Below, in pieces: positions 8,393 through 17,317 of a stretch of 64,000 bases of DNA. The notes beneath the pieces were generated by a model. The model was not told the origin of the DNA and did no database searches. It saw only the letters and a program-made list of their open reading frames with translations. Every line of letters begins with the position of its first letter. Positions within the stretch are counted from its first letter, which is position 1. The position numbers and the translations under genes are program-made. Source of the DNA: JANQOH01 sp965243325 (lineage in GTDB: Bacteria > Pseudomonadota > Alphaproteobacteria > UBA7887); assembly GCA_965243325.1 (NCBI GenBank), contig CBDEUQ010000003.1, positions 1,178,001 to 1,242,000 of the forward strand, given 5' to 3'.

Positions 8393-10807
8393 TCACTGGT
8401 TGTTGACCTGCAACGGCTTGTAGGATTGCGGCCGTTTCGCCACCGCGTTGACGATCATGTCCGCGACGACCGGGACCCGGTTGAACATGTGGCCGCCGAG
8501 CGCATCGGAAACCGCGCTCAGATAGGCCGACGATGCCGAGCCCTGGACCGGCTCGCCGATCCCCTTGGCGCCCACCGGGTTCTGCTCGTCGACCGCACCC
8601 TCGACGGCGAGCGAGGCGAGCTCGGCCGGCACGTCGAGATAGGTCGGCGGCTTGGCTTGGTAGAACCCGATGGCGTTGGGCCGTGCGTAGGCCGGGTCGT
8701 AGATGTAGCGCTCCATCGCCGCCAGGCCGATCCCCATCACCGCGCCGCCGCGGATCTGGGCGTCGAGCCCTTGCGGATGCAGCACCTGGCCAACATCGGC
8801 GACGCCCATGAAGTCGAGAATGTCGACCTTGCCGGTCTCGGGATCGAGCTCGATCACGATGAACGCCGCGGAAAGCGCCGGAACGACCCCCTTCTTGGGC
8901 AGCTTGTCCTGGGCGACGCCGATCAGGCCGGTGCCCTTGATCATGTCGACCGCCGCCTTGGTCAGCGGGTTCAGCTCTTCGTCGACCTCGTGGCCGGAAT
9001 ACTTGCCGCCGAGCTCGATCGCCTTCTTGGCGGCGTCGGCGAAGCTGATCGCCCCCGAGCCGCTCTTCGCCACGACCCGCTCGTTCCTGAGCTCGTAGTC
9101 GTCGGCCTTGCCGCCCAGCACCGTCGCGCCGATCTCCAGCAGCTTCTGCTTGGCGTCCATCGCCCCGGCGTAGTTGGTCCGGGTCATGGTGAACGAGGTA
9201 TTCGACCCGAACTGGCCGATGTTGAACGGCATCGCCTTCAGCGTGCCGCCGCGCTCGATGACCGTGTTGTTCCAGTCATAGCCGAGCACTTCGGCAGAAA
9301 CGCGGGAGGTCGCGGCGTAGGAATAGGTGCCGAGATTGCCGACGCCGGTATGGATGTGGAGCTTGCCGTCCGGCGTGATCCGCACCATCCCATCGAAGCC
9401 GTTATACCCGGCCGCGTGATAGGCCTGTCCGATGCCGACGGAGCGGATCTTGCCGTTGGCCTGCTTGCCGGTCTGATTGATCTTCTCGGCATAGCCCCAC
9501 TTCGCGGCGGCCTGTTCCAGCCCCTCCTTGAGGAAGGCGCTGGTCAGCGGCGCCTGCTCGGGACCGATCTTGCCGTTCGGCCCGCCTCCCGGCGCGTTGA
9601 CGAGGCGGAGCGCCAGCCGGTCGATGCGGAGCTCGCGCGCCCCCCTGTCGAGGAGCGGCTCAAGGATGTTGGCCGCCTGGTTTTCGCCCGGGCCGCGTTG
9701 CGCCCCCTTGGGCGGGGTGTTGGTGAGCACCGGGATGCCGTGGAACCGCATGGCCTCCGGCTGCAGGATCACCGACGTGGCCATGCCGAAGTTCTGGAAA
9801 TCCCAGAACCCGGCGGTGGAGCCGTTGTCCTGGACGATGTAGCTGTCGACCGCCAGCACGCGGCCATTCGCGCCAAAGCCGATCTTGACCCAGCCTTGGA
9901 ACGCCGCGCGCGCCGAGCCGTTGAGGAACTCCTCGGCGCGGCTTACACGCATCAGCACGGGCCTCCCGTTGAGCTTCTTCGACATCAGCGCTGGCAGCGC
10001 CATCAACGGGTACGAATAGGCCTTGCCGCCGAACCCGCCGCCGCAGAACTCGCTGACCAGGTTGAGGTCGGTCGGCTTGATGCCGATATACTTGGCGAGG
10101 CTCGGCACCGCGAAGGACGAGGACTGGGTCGAGCCCCAGACATGGCACTTGCCGCCCTCCCAGTAGGCCGCCGCCGAGCGCGGCTCCATCGCGTGATGGG
10201 CGTTGGCCGCGCTGACGAAGGACTCCTCGACCACGACCTTGGACTTGGCGAAGCCGGCTTCGAGGTCGCCGAAGCTCCATACCGTCACCGCCTTGCCCAT
10301 CGGCAGCTTGTCGTCGCCGGCCTCGGCGAAGTCCTTGCCGGTCCACTTGATCTGCTGCAGTTCCACGCCGCGCCGGTTGGCGACATTGCCGCCGACAAGG
10401 GCGTTCGGCCCGTCGGGGCGCAGGCTTTCCAGCGGATCGGTGACGAAGGGAAGCGGGTCGAGGTCGACCTTGACCACCTGGATCGCGTCTTCCGCCTGCT
10501 GTTCGGTCTCGGCCGCGACCGCGAGGATCGGCTGGCCGACGAACACCGGGTAGGAGGTCAGGATTGCGTGACCCGCGTCCTCGGGCTGCTTGATTTCGCT
10601 GGGCAGCATGACGCCGACGACGCCGGGCATCTTCTTCGCGGCCGAGACGTCGATCGACTTGACCTTCGCGTGCGGCATGGGCGAGGGGTAGGTCTTGAGG
10701 AACACCATGCCGTCGGCACGGAAGTCCTCCGAGTACTTCGCCGCGCCGGTGACCTTGGCGTGGATGTCCGGCGGGGTGAAGTTCTTGCCGAGCAGTGTGT
10801 AGGCCAT
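8393..10807 (-). CDS. Molybdopterin-binding large subunit, aldehyde/xanthine oxidoreductase family
   Basis: An 804-residue catalytic subunit of a molybdenum hydroxylase, at the usual length. It has the N-terminal a/b hammerhead domain (DIHAKVTGAAKYSEDFRADG), the molybdopterin contact GGGFGGKAYSY near residue 260, and the C-terminal AKGIGEPVQGSASSAYLSAV, in which the Glu of GIGEP is the expected catalytic base. It would hydroxylate an aldehyde or N-heterocycle using water. There is no signal peptide, but the partner 2Fe-2S subunit has a twin-arginine signal, so the complex is probably exported as a unit. The ATG is 3 bp after the 2Fe-2S gene. Confidence 0.9.
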   Translation of the reverse strand: MAYTLLGKNFTPPDIHAKVTGAAKYSEDFRADGMVFLKTYPSPMPHAKVKSIDVSAAKKMPGVVGVMLPSEIKQPEDAGHAILTSYPVFVGQPILAVAAETEQQAEDAIQVVKVDLDPLPFVTDPLESLRPDGPNALVGGNVANRRGVELQQIKWTGKDFAEAGDDKLPMGKAVTVWSFGDLEAGFAKSKVVVEESFVSAANAHHAMEPRSAAAYWEGGKCHVWGSTQSSSFAVPSLAKYIGIKPTDLNLVSEFCGGGFGGKAYSYPLMALPALMSKKLNGRPVLMRVSRAEEFLNGSARAAFQGWVKIGFGANGRVLAVDSYIVQDNGSTAGFWDFQNFGMATSVILQPEAMRFHGIPVLTNTPPKGAQRGPGENQAANILEPLLDRGARELRIDRLALRLVNAPGGGPNGKIGPEQAPLTSAFLKEGLEQAAAKWGYAEKINQTGKQANGKIRSVGIGQAYHAAGYNGFDGMVRITPDGKLHIHTGVGNLGTYSYAATSRVSAEVLGYDWNNTVIERGGTLKAMPFNIGQFGSNTSFTMTRTNYAGAMDAKQKLLEIGATVLGGKADDYELRNERVVAKSGSGAISFADAAKKAIELGGKYSGHEVDEELNPLTKAAVDMIKGTGLIGVAQDKLPKKGVVPALSAAFIVIELDPETGKVDILDFMGVADVGQVLHPQGLDAQIRGGAVMGIGLAAMERYIYDPAYARPNAIGFYQAKPPTYLDVPAELASLAVEGAVDEQNPVGAKGIGEPVQGSASSAYLSAVSDALGGHMFNRVPVVADMIVNAVAKRPQSYKPLQVNNQ

Positions 10808-10810
10808 GAC

Positions 10811-11539
10811 CTATGCCCTCTCAGCCGCGCGCATGACGCCGGCGAGATAGTGGGGGTATGCACCGCATCGACAGAGATTGCCCGACATGGCGCGGCGCGC
10901 TTCGTCCACGGTGGGTTTGGGATTCTTCTTGAGCAGTCCCACCGCCGCCATCACCTGACCCGGCGTGCAGAAGCCGCATTGCGGTCCGAGTTCGTCAATG
11001 AACGCCTGCTGAACCGGATGGAGCGTGCCGTCCGGCGCCGCGACGCCTTCGACAGTCACGATCTTCTTGCCGCGCGCCTGATGGGTGAGCGTCGAGCAGG
11101 AATAGATCGGCGTGTCGTCGGCGAGAACGGTACAGGCGCCGCATTCGGCGCGGTTGCAGCCGATCTTGGTGCCGGTCAGGCCGAGCCGGTATCGGATCGT
11201 CTGGGCCAGCGTCTCGCTGGGCGGCACGTCGACGCGCCGTGTCTTGCCGTTGACGTTCAGCGATATCAGGCGCTCGACGCCGCGCACCGCCGCGCGCGCT
11301 TCGCCCGATTGCACGGTGAACATATAGGCGGACGCCGAAACGGCGACGCCAGAGCAGACGACGCCACGCAGGAACGCGCGACGGCTCGTGCCGGCGGTCC
11401 ACCAATCCGCCTCCGGCGGTTCGGCGAGTTCTCCCGCGACTTCCGGCGTCGCAGGAACCCATTCGAAATCGTCTGCCGGATCCGGAGGCAATTCGAAGGC
11501 TTCGAATCCCAGCGCCTCGTCCTGACGATTTTCGGTCAT
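10811..11539 (-). CDS. Tat-exported 2Fe-2S subunit of molybdenum hydroxylase
   Basis: A 242-residue protein with two [2Fe-2S] domains. After an unusual acidic N-terminal extension of about 50 residues comes a twin-arginine signal (SRRAFLRGVVCSGVAVSASA). It is followed by a plant-type ferredoxin domain (GCNRAECGACTVL plus a later Cys in YSCSTL) and the helical domain with CGFCTPGQV and GNLCRCGAYP. It is the first gene of the operon with the large and FAD subunits and would wire the molybdenum centre to FAD or an outside acceptor in the periplasm. The long leader before RR is odd; an internal start closer to the Tat motif is possible. Confidence 0.9.
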   Translation of the reverse strand: MTENRQDEALGFEAFELPPDPADDFEWVPATPEVAGELAEPPEADWWTAGTSRRAFLRGVVCSGVAVSASAYMFTVQSGEARAAVRGVERLISLNVNGKTRRVDVPPSETLAQTIRYRLGLTGTKIGCNRAECGACTVLADDTPIYSCSTLTHQARGKKIVTVEGVAAPDGTLHPVQQAFIDELGPQCGFCTPGQVMAAVGLLKKNPKPTVDEARRAMSGNLCRCGAYPHYLAGVMRAAERA

Positions 11540-11691
11540 GACGTCTCCCTAATCGAAATCCCGCTCCCGCGCCACCGACGGGACGGATACCCATGAGGGA
11601 CCGTAACGCCGCCGGGCCGTCGCAGCCAAGACAAATCGCACGATCGGACGGGTTACTCGCGAACGGCTCCCGGGTTCCGCGCACGGCTAGT

Positions 11692-12892
11692 CCAGTGTCC
11701 TGATGCAGAAGTTTTTATTCAACTTTCTTGTGGACGCTGAGTGTCCTTTGGCAAAAGCGTTCGACGGAAGCGAGGATGTCGTCGGCCGATCTGGTCCAGC
11801 GAAATGGTCGGGGGTCTCGGTTGTAGATGTCGATGTAGCGTTCGATGGCGACTTCGAGTTCGGCGGTCGAGCGGTGAGCGCCGCGCTTGATCTGCCGTTC
11901 GGTGAGAAGCGCGAAGAAGCGCTCGACCTGATTGATCCACGACGCGGAGGTCGGGGTGAGGTGGCGGTGCCAGCGCGGCCGCTTGGCGAACCAGTTCTGG
12001 ATCAGTCCGGTCTTGTGGCTGGAAGCGTTGTCCATGACGATATGGATGTCGAGGTCGGCGGGCACGGCGCGCTCCACCGCGTCGAGGAAGGCGCGAAACT
12101 CCCGCGCCCGATGCCGTCTCATGCAGCTGCCGATGACCGTGCCTGCCGCCACGTCCAGGGCGGCGAACAGGGTGGTCGTGCCGCAGCGCCTGTAATCGTG
12201 GGTGCGCCGCTCCGCCTGGCCCGGCTGCATGGGCAGCATCGGCTGGGTGCGGTCGAGCGCCTGGATCTGGCTCTTCTCGTCGACACAGAGCACCAGCGCG
12301 CGGTCCGGAGGGTCGAGATAGAGCCCGACGATGTCGCGGACCTTGTCGATGAACAGCGGATCGCTCGACAGCTTGAAGGTCTCCACCCAGTGCGGCTGCA
12401 GGCCGAAGGCGCCCCAGATGCGGTGAACCGTCGTCGCCGACAGGCCGGTCGCCCGGGCCATCGAGCGACGGCTCCAGTGGGTCGCATCGTCGGGCACCGT
12501 CTCCAGCGTCCGCGTCACCACCTCGGCGATCTTGTCGTCGCCGATCTTGCGCGGCGCGCCGGGACGCGGCTCGTCGTCGAGCCCGTCGACCCGCTTGTCG
12601 GCGAAGCGCCGCCGCCACGTGCCGACGGTCAGTCGCGACACGCCCATCTTCTCCGCAATCGCCGAGTTGCTTAGTCCGGCCGCCGCCAGGAGCACGATCC
12701 GGGCCCGCCGCGCCGCTCCATGCGACGACTTGCGCCGCCGTACCCGACGCTCCAGCTCAACCCGCTCCTCGTCGCTCAGCTCAATCCCTACCGCCTTGCC
12801 GCCTGCCATCCGCGCCTCCATGCCGGTGAACCGGAGGGCACAGAATCACAAGCTCAACGAAATGACTGGTAATTTCTGAAACGGGACACTAG
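11692..12892 (-). mobile_element. IS630-family insertion sequence
   Basis: A transposase gene is bounded by imperfect inverted repeats: about 17 bp starting AGTGTCC at 11694 and, on the other strand, ending at 12890. Both ends are near TA dinucleotides, as expected for IS630 insertion, but the exact target duplication is not certain because the left end has extra bases after the TA. It appears complete. It lies upstream of the molybdenum operon start, so it may have displaced that operon's original regulatory region. Confidence 0.8.
11715..12821 (-). CDS. IS630-family transposase
   Basis: A 368-residue DDE transposase. The N-terminus has a helix-turn-helix (SNSAIAEKMGVSRLTVGTWR) and a second winged-helix region. 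The catalytic half has the first Asp in VLCVDEKSQIQALDR, the second in IVMDNASSHKT, and the final Glu in SASWINQVERFF. The reading frame is intact with no internal stops, so it may still be active in cut-and-paste transposition at TA sites. Its start is followed upstream by the right inverted repeat. Confidence 0.92.
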   Translation of the reverse strand: MEARMAGGKAVGIELSDEERVELERRVRRRKSSHGAARRARIVLLAAAGLSNSAIAEKMGVSRLTVGTWRRRFADKRVDGLDDEPRPGAPRKIGDDKIAEVVTRTLETVPDDATHWSRRSMARATGLSATTVHRIWGAFGLQPHWVETFKLSSDPLFIDKVRDIVGLYLDPPDRALVLCVDEKSQIQALDRTQPMLPMQPGQAERRTHDYRRCGTTTLFAALDVAAGTVIGSCMRRHRAREFRAFLDAVERAVPADLDIHIVMDNASSHKTGLIQNWFAKRPRWHRHLTPTSASWINQVERFFALLTERQIKRGAHRSTAELEVAIERYIDIYNRDPRPFRWTRSADDILASVERFCQRTLSVHKKVE

Positions 12893-13728
12893 CGCTTCTT
12901 CGTCAACTGCCGTCGGTCGGCGTGGAAGGCTGACGCCTGGCACTAAAGGAAATCGATACGTTGCCGTGCCGATTGGCGTCCAACGTGCGCGCCGAACAAC
13001 ACTGCACCAACGCTTCCGGATCGGGCCACGACAACGACACTGCCCGCGGGCAGCTCCACCCGTTCCGTCTTCAGGCCTTTCGGCAACCGTCCTCATTTGT
13101 TCAACGGCCGAAGCCATCAGCAACCTTTCCCTCCGGCTGCCTATATCTAGTGGCCGAGTATCCCCAACTGCACCAAATATACGCCTGACCCAAGGTTGAA
13201 GGCCGATTGACAGTTCGAGCCTCTGCGCGCGCCCGGCGTGTTTGCGGAGGCGCGGCACCGATCGTGCCGAAACTGCCGGGTCGGGTACACCTCATCCACA
13301 TATCCAAAGAAACTGTTTGTTCACGGCCGCGAATCACTACTATTTGTGCGTAGTTGGTGGTCTGGCCCAAGGTACAGACGCGCTTCGACGGCCGCGAGGG
13401 GGAGCTGACCCTCGACGGGGACGCGGAACCCGGGAAGGGGCGGACATGCGGGCGGGTCTCATGTGGACGGATCTGTCTCTCGGGCCCCGCGCCGAGTTCC
13501 GCGCAGAAGTCGCTGACGCACGAGAACGGGGGCCTGTTGCGACGTTTGACAATCCCGGCGATCCGCTGGCGGAGATTGCCGCGGCGGTAATTGGGAAGGG
13601 ATTCGGCCAGTACCGGACGCGAACGGCGGCGCGACATGCGGATTCTCGTCGCCCCCGGCGCCCGCTCCACGCAATTTGCGATCGTGATGATTCCCTCCGG
13701 AATAATGGCAGGCCTGGATCACTGAACG
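12891..13728. other. Non-coding accessory stretch
   Basis: About 840 bases between IS630 and the dipeptidase with visibly lower GC than the neighbours. Open frames exist (for example plus 13242-13823) but their translations show Arg/Pro-rich shadow composition and no family signal. It holds one copy of a 79-bp repeat at 12921-12999. No tRNA or promoter could be assigned. Confidence 0.5.
12921..12999 (+). repeat. 79-bp repeat, copy 1
   Basis: This stretch begins CGTGGAAGGCTGACGCC and ends CGCGCCGAACAA. It aligns without gaps to 16243-16321. The motif CGTGGAAGATTGACCC of the second copy also occurs inverted at 38129-38144. The shape suggests a leftover end of an insertion sequence, possibly IS21-like; that is inference. 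Confidence 0.65.
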
Positions 13729-14985
13729 ATGAAGCTCAACGTCCTGTTCGCCTGCGCGGCGCTTACCCTCCCGTCGTTGTCTCTTCCCACTGCCATGGCG
13801 ACGGAGACGGAGCTTCCGGCTGAAGGCGAGGCCGTCCACGCGCGTGTGCTCACCATCGACGCACACGTGGACATTCCGCCCGATTTTGGGAGCGCGGCAT
13901 ACGACCCGATACGAGCCAGGGCGCCCGGGCAGAAGGTGGATCTGCCCGGGATGGAGGAGGGCGGGCTGGACGCCGCGTTCTTCGTCGTGTTCGTGCCGCA
14001 GCGTGACCGCGAACCGGCCGACCGGGCGCGGGCCATTGCGGACGCGTTCGTGAAGATCTCGGCGATCCGGCGCATGACGGACTTGCAGCATCCGGACCGG
14101 ATTGGCCTCGCGCTCACGGCCGCGGACGTGCGACGCATTCACGGCGAGGGCCGGCGCGTAGCCCTCATGGGCATGGAGAACGGCTTTGCCCTCGGCGGGG
14201 AGCTTGACCTGCTGGAGACGTACTACGGCTTCGGGGTGCGTTATCTGGGCCTGTTGCACAACGGACACAACGATATCGGGGATTCCGCGCGGCCCAGTCG
14301 GCGTCGGGACGAACCTCCGTCCGAACATGGCGGACTCAGCGATTTCGGGCGTGCCGTGATTGCGCGGGCGAATGCACTCGGAATGATGGTGGATGTTTCC
14401 CATGCGACGATGCCCGCGACCCTCGATGCCATCCGCGCCTCCCACGCGCCGGTGATCGCCTCGCACTCCGCGGTGCGCGGCGTCCATGACCACCCGCGCA
14501 ATCTGTCCGACGAGGCCTTGATGGCCCTGCGGCAAAAGGGCGGCGTGATATCCATCGTGGCATTCGATTCCTATCTGCGTGCCGTGCCCGAGGAGAAGCA
14601 ACACGCGCTTGCGGCGTTGCGGGCGGGATTCGCTCTGGAGGATGCGACGGACTGGGCTCGACTGACGGAAGCCGAGCGCGATGTCTACTACGGGCGTCGC
14701 GCCGAGATCGATCGGCGGTGGCCCAGGGCGTCGGTCAGCGATCTCGTCGACCATGTCGACTATGCCGTCAACCTCATCGGCATCGATCACGTGGGCATCA
14801 CATCGGACTTCAATGGAGGCGGCGGAATTGAAGGATGGAACAACGCCAGGGAATCACCGAATGTCACCCTGGAGCTTGTCAGGCGGGGCTACACCGAAGG
14901 CGAGATCGAAAAACTCTGGGGTGGCAATCTCCTGCGCGTGATGGAGGAGGTGGAAAATTTGGCTGCGGGATATGAAGGTCGCTGA
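13729..14985 (+). CDS. Exported membrane-dipeptidase (peptidase M19) family protein
   Basis: A 418-residue renal-dipeptidase-type metalloenzyme with a signal peptide (hydrophobic residues 4-20, TAMA site). Zinc ligands can be placed: DAHVD at 44-48, the Glu in ALMGMENGFALGG, the HS pair in APVIASHSAVRGVHDHPRN, and the substrate Asp in GITSDFNGGGGIEGW. Family members hydrolyse dipeptides or related amides outside the cytoplasm. The usual DGHND motif is replaced by DAHVD, as in several environmental homologues. It is a single gene flanked by non-coding accessory DNA; GC is lower than the core. Natural substrate unknown. Confidence 0.88.
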   Translation: MKLNVLFACAALTLPSLSLPTAMATETELPAEGEAVHARVLTIDAHVDIPPDFGSAAYDPIRARAPGQKVDLPGMEEGGLDAAFFVVFVPQRDREPADRARAIADAFVKISAIRRMTDLQHPDRIGLALTAADVRRIHGEGRRVALMGMENGFALGGELDLLETYYGFGVRYLGLLHNGHNDIGDSARPSRRRDEPPSEHGGLSDFGRAVIARANALGMMVDVSHATMPATLDAIRASHAPVIASHSAVRGVHDHPRNLSDEALMALRQKGGVISIVAFDSYLRAVPEEKQHALAALRAGFALEDATDWARLTEAERDVYYGRRAEIDRRWPRASVSDLVDHVDYAVNLIGIDHVGITSDFNGGGGIEGWNNARESPNVTLELVRRGYTEGEIEKLWGGNLLRVMEEVENLAAGYEGR

Positions 14986-15543
14986 TGTGCAGCATGGAGG
15001 TGAGCGCAAAGCGGGCCCGTACTGACCTCGCCGGGCTTGTTGAGGCATAGTGCCACTCGATTTACGCAACTGCTGTTTGGGTGAGAGGAATTCGACGAAC
15101 GTAGTGGACAAACAGTTTGCGGTGGTTCGCGGATGGTAACGGCACCCGAATGTTTGGAGGCCGTTTCCATGCAAATCACCGGGCCGGAATCGCCGTATTG
15201 AGGGACCCGCTCTGCAAGACAATATACGCCGCTCTTCGCGCCAGGGGCATGGCCATGCCCGTGCGCTTCGAAGAATCTGCGACCGTCTCATCGCCGTCGC
15301 CTGCGCCACTTTAACCGGCGATATCGAACCAGACCCAAATCGCTCCGCCAGCGCCAGCGCAGCTTCAACGTCATCGCGGGCACCGAACCCGCAAAAGCGA
15401 CGTTACAAGAGGCGGGGAGTCCACAGCTGCTAACCGAAGCCGGGACTCCTATACCACCTGTGGGGACACAACCGACTTGCACCTGTCACCAGACAGACGT
15501 GCGTCGGGCATTTGATCGGAACTAACCGAAACGGGGCGAAGGC
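14986..15543. other. Non-coding stretch
   Basis: About 560 bases without a supportable gene. A short plus-strand frame near 15297-15430 translates to an Arg-rich then RSFNVIAGTEPAKATLQEAG-like segment that could be a decayed gene end, but no family could be named. No repeats or promoter elements of note were seen. Confidence 0.4.
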
Positions 15544-16092
15544 ATGCCGCGGAACAGATACGAGGAAGCAGGCAGGCAGTATTCGCCTGCCTCGGTCGAT
15601 ATTCTCTTTGTCGCGGAGGCTCCTCCGAGCGCGCTGGAGCGTTACTTCTATTTCCCCGAAGTGCGCGAGCACGATCATCTTTGGGTCGCGCTCATGCGGG
15701 CCCTTTATCCCCAGGAATTTGGCGAGACCGGGCAGGAACGCTCGCGGAAGCGCGATTGGCTTACCCGATTCCAAGCGGGCGGTAGCAAGCTGATCGATGC
15801 CCTGAGGGAGCCCATACCGCAGGGAACAAGTTCACGGAAGAGGATATCGTTGCTTCGCGGGCAGGCGGACGCGCGGGTTAGGGAAATCGCGAACCTGGCT
15901 CCAAGGCAGGTGCTGCTGATCAAGGTAACTGTATACGACGCTCTATACGAGACCTTACGCGCAGCCGGATTGCCCGTCATCGACGGGCGCCTGCCGTTTC
16001 CAGGTTCGGGCAGGCAAGCGCAGTTTCAAGACGGTTTCAGAAAGCTCGTCGAGGCGGGGAAGCTCGTCCTCCCGGACACTCGCCGCCGTTGA
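15544..16092 (+). CDS. Hypothetical protein, possible uracil-DNA-glycosylase-like fold
   Basis: A 182-residue protein. The N-terminal strand-loop VDILFVAEAPPSALERYFY resembles the VLFVGEAPG opening of the uracil-DNA-glycosylase superfamily, and the C-terminal LPFPGSGRQAQFQDGFRKLV also looks like a real conserved block. The second catalytic motif of active glycosylases (HPS-type) is not visible. The middle is basic and hydrophilic. The function is unknown; it could be a nucleic-acid or nucleotide-binding protein. The start ATG is preceded by a weak GGGGCGAAGGC. It stands alone in an accessory region. Confidence 0.6.
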   Translation: MPRNRYEEAGRQYSPASVDILFVAEAPPSALERYFYFPEVREHDHLWVALMRALYPQEFGETGQERSRKRDWLTRFQAGGSKLIDALREPIPQGTSSRKRISLLRGQADARVREIANLAPRQVLLIKVTVYDALYETLRAAGLPVIDGRLPFPGSGRQAQFQDGFRKLVEAGKLVLPDTRRR

Positions 16093-16514
16093 CAGCCGGG
16101 TCAACATTGTTCTTGAGCCACGAATCATGCGCGGACATCATTAGACCTGCAGCAAGGCCTCCAGTTTGGAAATGTTGATCGGCTCGTGGATGGGGTTCCG
16201 ATCGACTCGACAAGACGTTGATTCCCTTTGATTGTTGATCAACGTGGAAGATTGACCCCTGACTCTGAACGAAATCAATATGTTGCGGCGCCGATTGGCG
16301 GTCAATCTACGCGCCGAACAATAAGTTTCGGTTTTCGGATATAACGTTTTTATGTTTTCCTCTTATGTTTTCCGGAGGTTGAAGTTGCGTTTCGCCGCAT
16401 CCTGCCTCGACGCTCGGCGTCCGTGCCCCCAAACCTCGATGCTGGCTTGAGGGCCCCCGCGATCCGCCGGGCTATCGGCGCCGCAGCCGGCGCGTTGCTC
16501 GCACGGAGGTCGAC
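16093..16514. other. Non-coding stretch with repeat
   Basis: About 420 bases with lower GC. It contains the second 79-bp repeat (16243-16321) and, just before the next gene, GGAGG at 16505-16509. No open frame with a recognisable product. Confidence 0.5.
16243..16321 (+). repeat. 79-bp repeat, copy 2
   Basis: Matches 12921-12999 along its whole length with scattered substitutions. The last 50 bases (from AAATCAATA to CGCCGAACAA) are best kept. See the first copy for interpretation. Confidence 0.65.
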
Positions 16515-16993
16515 GTGACCGTGGCGTGGCGCGCGGTACTTTCCGTTGCGGTCCTGCTCGCGGGACTGGCCCCGGCCGGTGGCGAGGCGGCGACGCGCAT
16601 GAACCTCTCGATCGTGAAGAGCTTTCATCCGGACTCGGAGCGGGACTACGCCACGGTGCACCCGGGGCTCGGCGCGACCGGACCGCTGGTCGAACCATGG
16701 CTGCGCTGGCGCGCCGGTCTGGTGCGACACTCGCACGCGCACCTCGGGCCGGACGCCGGGGTCGCCGCCACGTGGGGCGGGTGGCAGAACGCTGGCGCGC
16801 GGGACTGAGCGCCGGGATCGTCGGCAACTATCCCCGCGACGAGTGGGTGCGCCGCGGCGTGGTGCCCATCGTGCAGTGGGAGGACCCGGGTCGCGGTCTT
16901 GTCTGGGAGTTCGGGGCAGCGCGGGCCGAGAGGGTGACGGTCATCGGATTGAGCGTGCAGATTCCGTTCTTGGGGATGACGACAGGGGGATGA
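16515..16993 (+). pseudogene. Small exported protein, frameshifted paralogue of the gene at 46810
   Basis: Read in two frames this matches the intact 155-residue protein at 46810-47277 from end to end. Frame one gives a signal peptide and MNLSIVKSFHPDSERDYATV up to the GVAAT segment. Frame two continues VAERWRAGLSAGIVGNYPRD and VRRGVVPIVQWEDPG to the end. The break is at 16771-16781, in a GGGGCGGG run, equal to one lost or two gained bases. A GGAGG sits 5 bases before the GTG start. Either the gene is dead or the run hides a sequencing error. The protein looks like a small outer-membrane beta barrel (inference). Confidence 0.7.
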
Positions 16994-17070
16994 GCGGCGC
17001 GGTCCTGGAGGCGAAATCCCGAGCCTCGCCGCCGCCCGCTCGCGCATCCCTCTTGTCGAAGGGACCGTCC

Positions 17071-17108
17071 CCCGATCCGCGGCTGTCGCCGCTACTCGGG
17101 ATGAGGGG
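17071..17108 (+). repeat. Third copy of the dispersed REP-like repeat
   Basis: Matches both arms at 6391-6481, with the shared tail CGCTACTCGGGATGAGGG. It lies about 80 bases after the frameshifted small-protein gene in the gap before the Rieske oxygenase. Confidence 0.7.
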
Positions 17109-17317
17109 ACAGAGGACCGGGGCGACGGCAGGGGCCTGTCGGTTCCAATCCGTTGCCGCTGGCGCAATGCGGCGGGCCGGGGCGCCACACATACCGGCCC
17201 CTCGTCAACCTCGTACGCCGCGACCGAGCGCTGACCGGAATTCCGCAACCCCGATCGAGTACCGCTCCCAGGTACGAAATCCGGAGATCACCTCGGGCGC
17301 TGCATTTCGACGCCCCG

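Noticed and set aside
8426..11596. Plus-strand open frame of 1056 codons opposite the molybdenum operon
   Set aside because: Its translation is Arg/His/Asp-rich with no family motif, as expected for the antisense of GC-rich genes; the minus-strand genes have clear cofactor motifs.
11690..12892. Exact TA target duplication of IS630
   Set aside because: TA occurs at both sides, but the left end carries extra bases before the repeat, so the precise boundary cannot be fixed by eye.
13242..13823. 193-codon plus-strand frame before the dipeptidase
   Set aside because: Overlaps the dipeptidase start in another frame and shows no conserved segment.
15290..15482. Possible transposase tail or other gene end near 15.3 kb
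   Set aside because: Short Arg-rich peptide with no certain family and no catalytic block.
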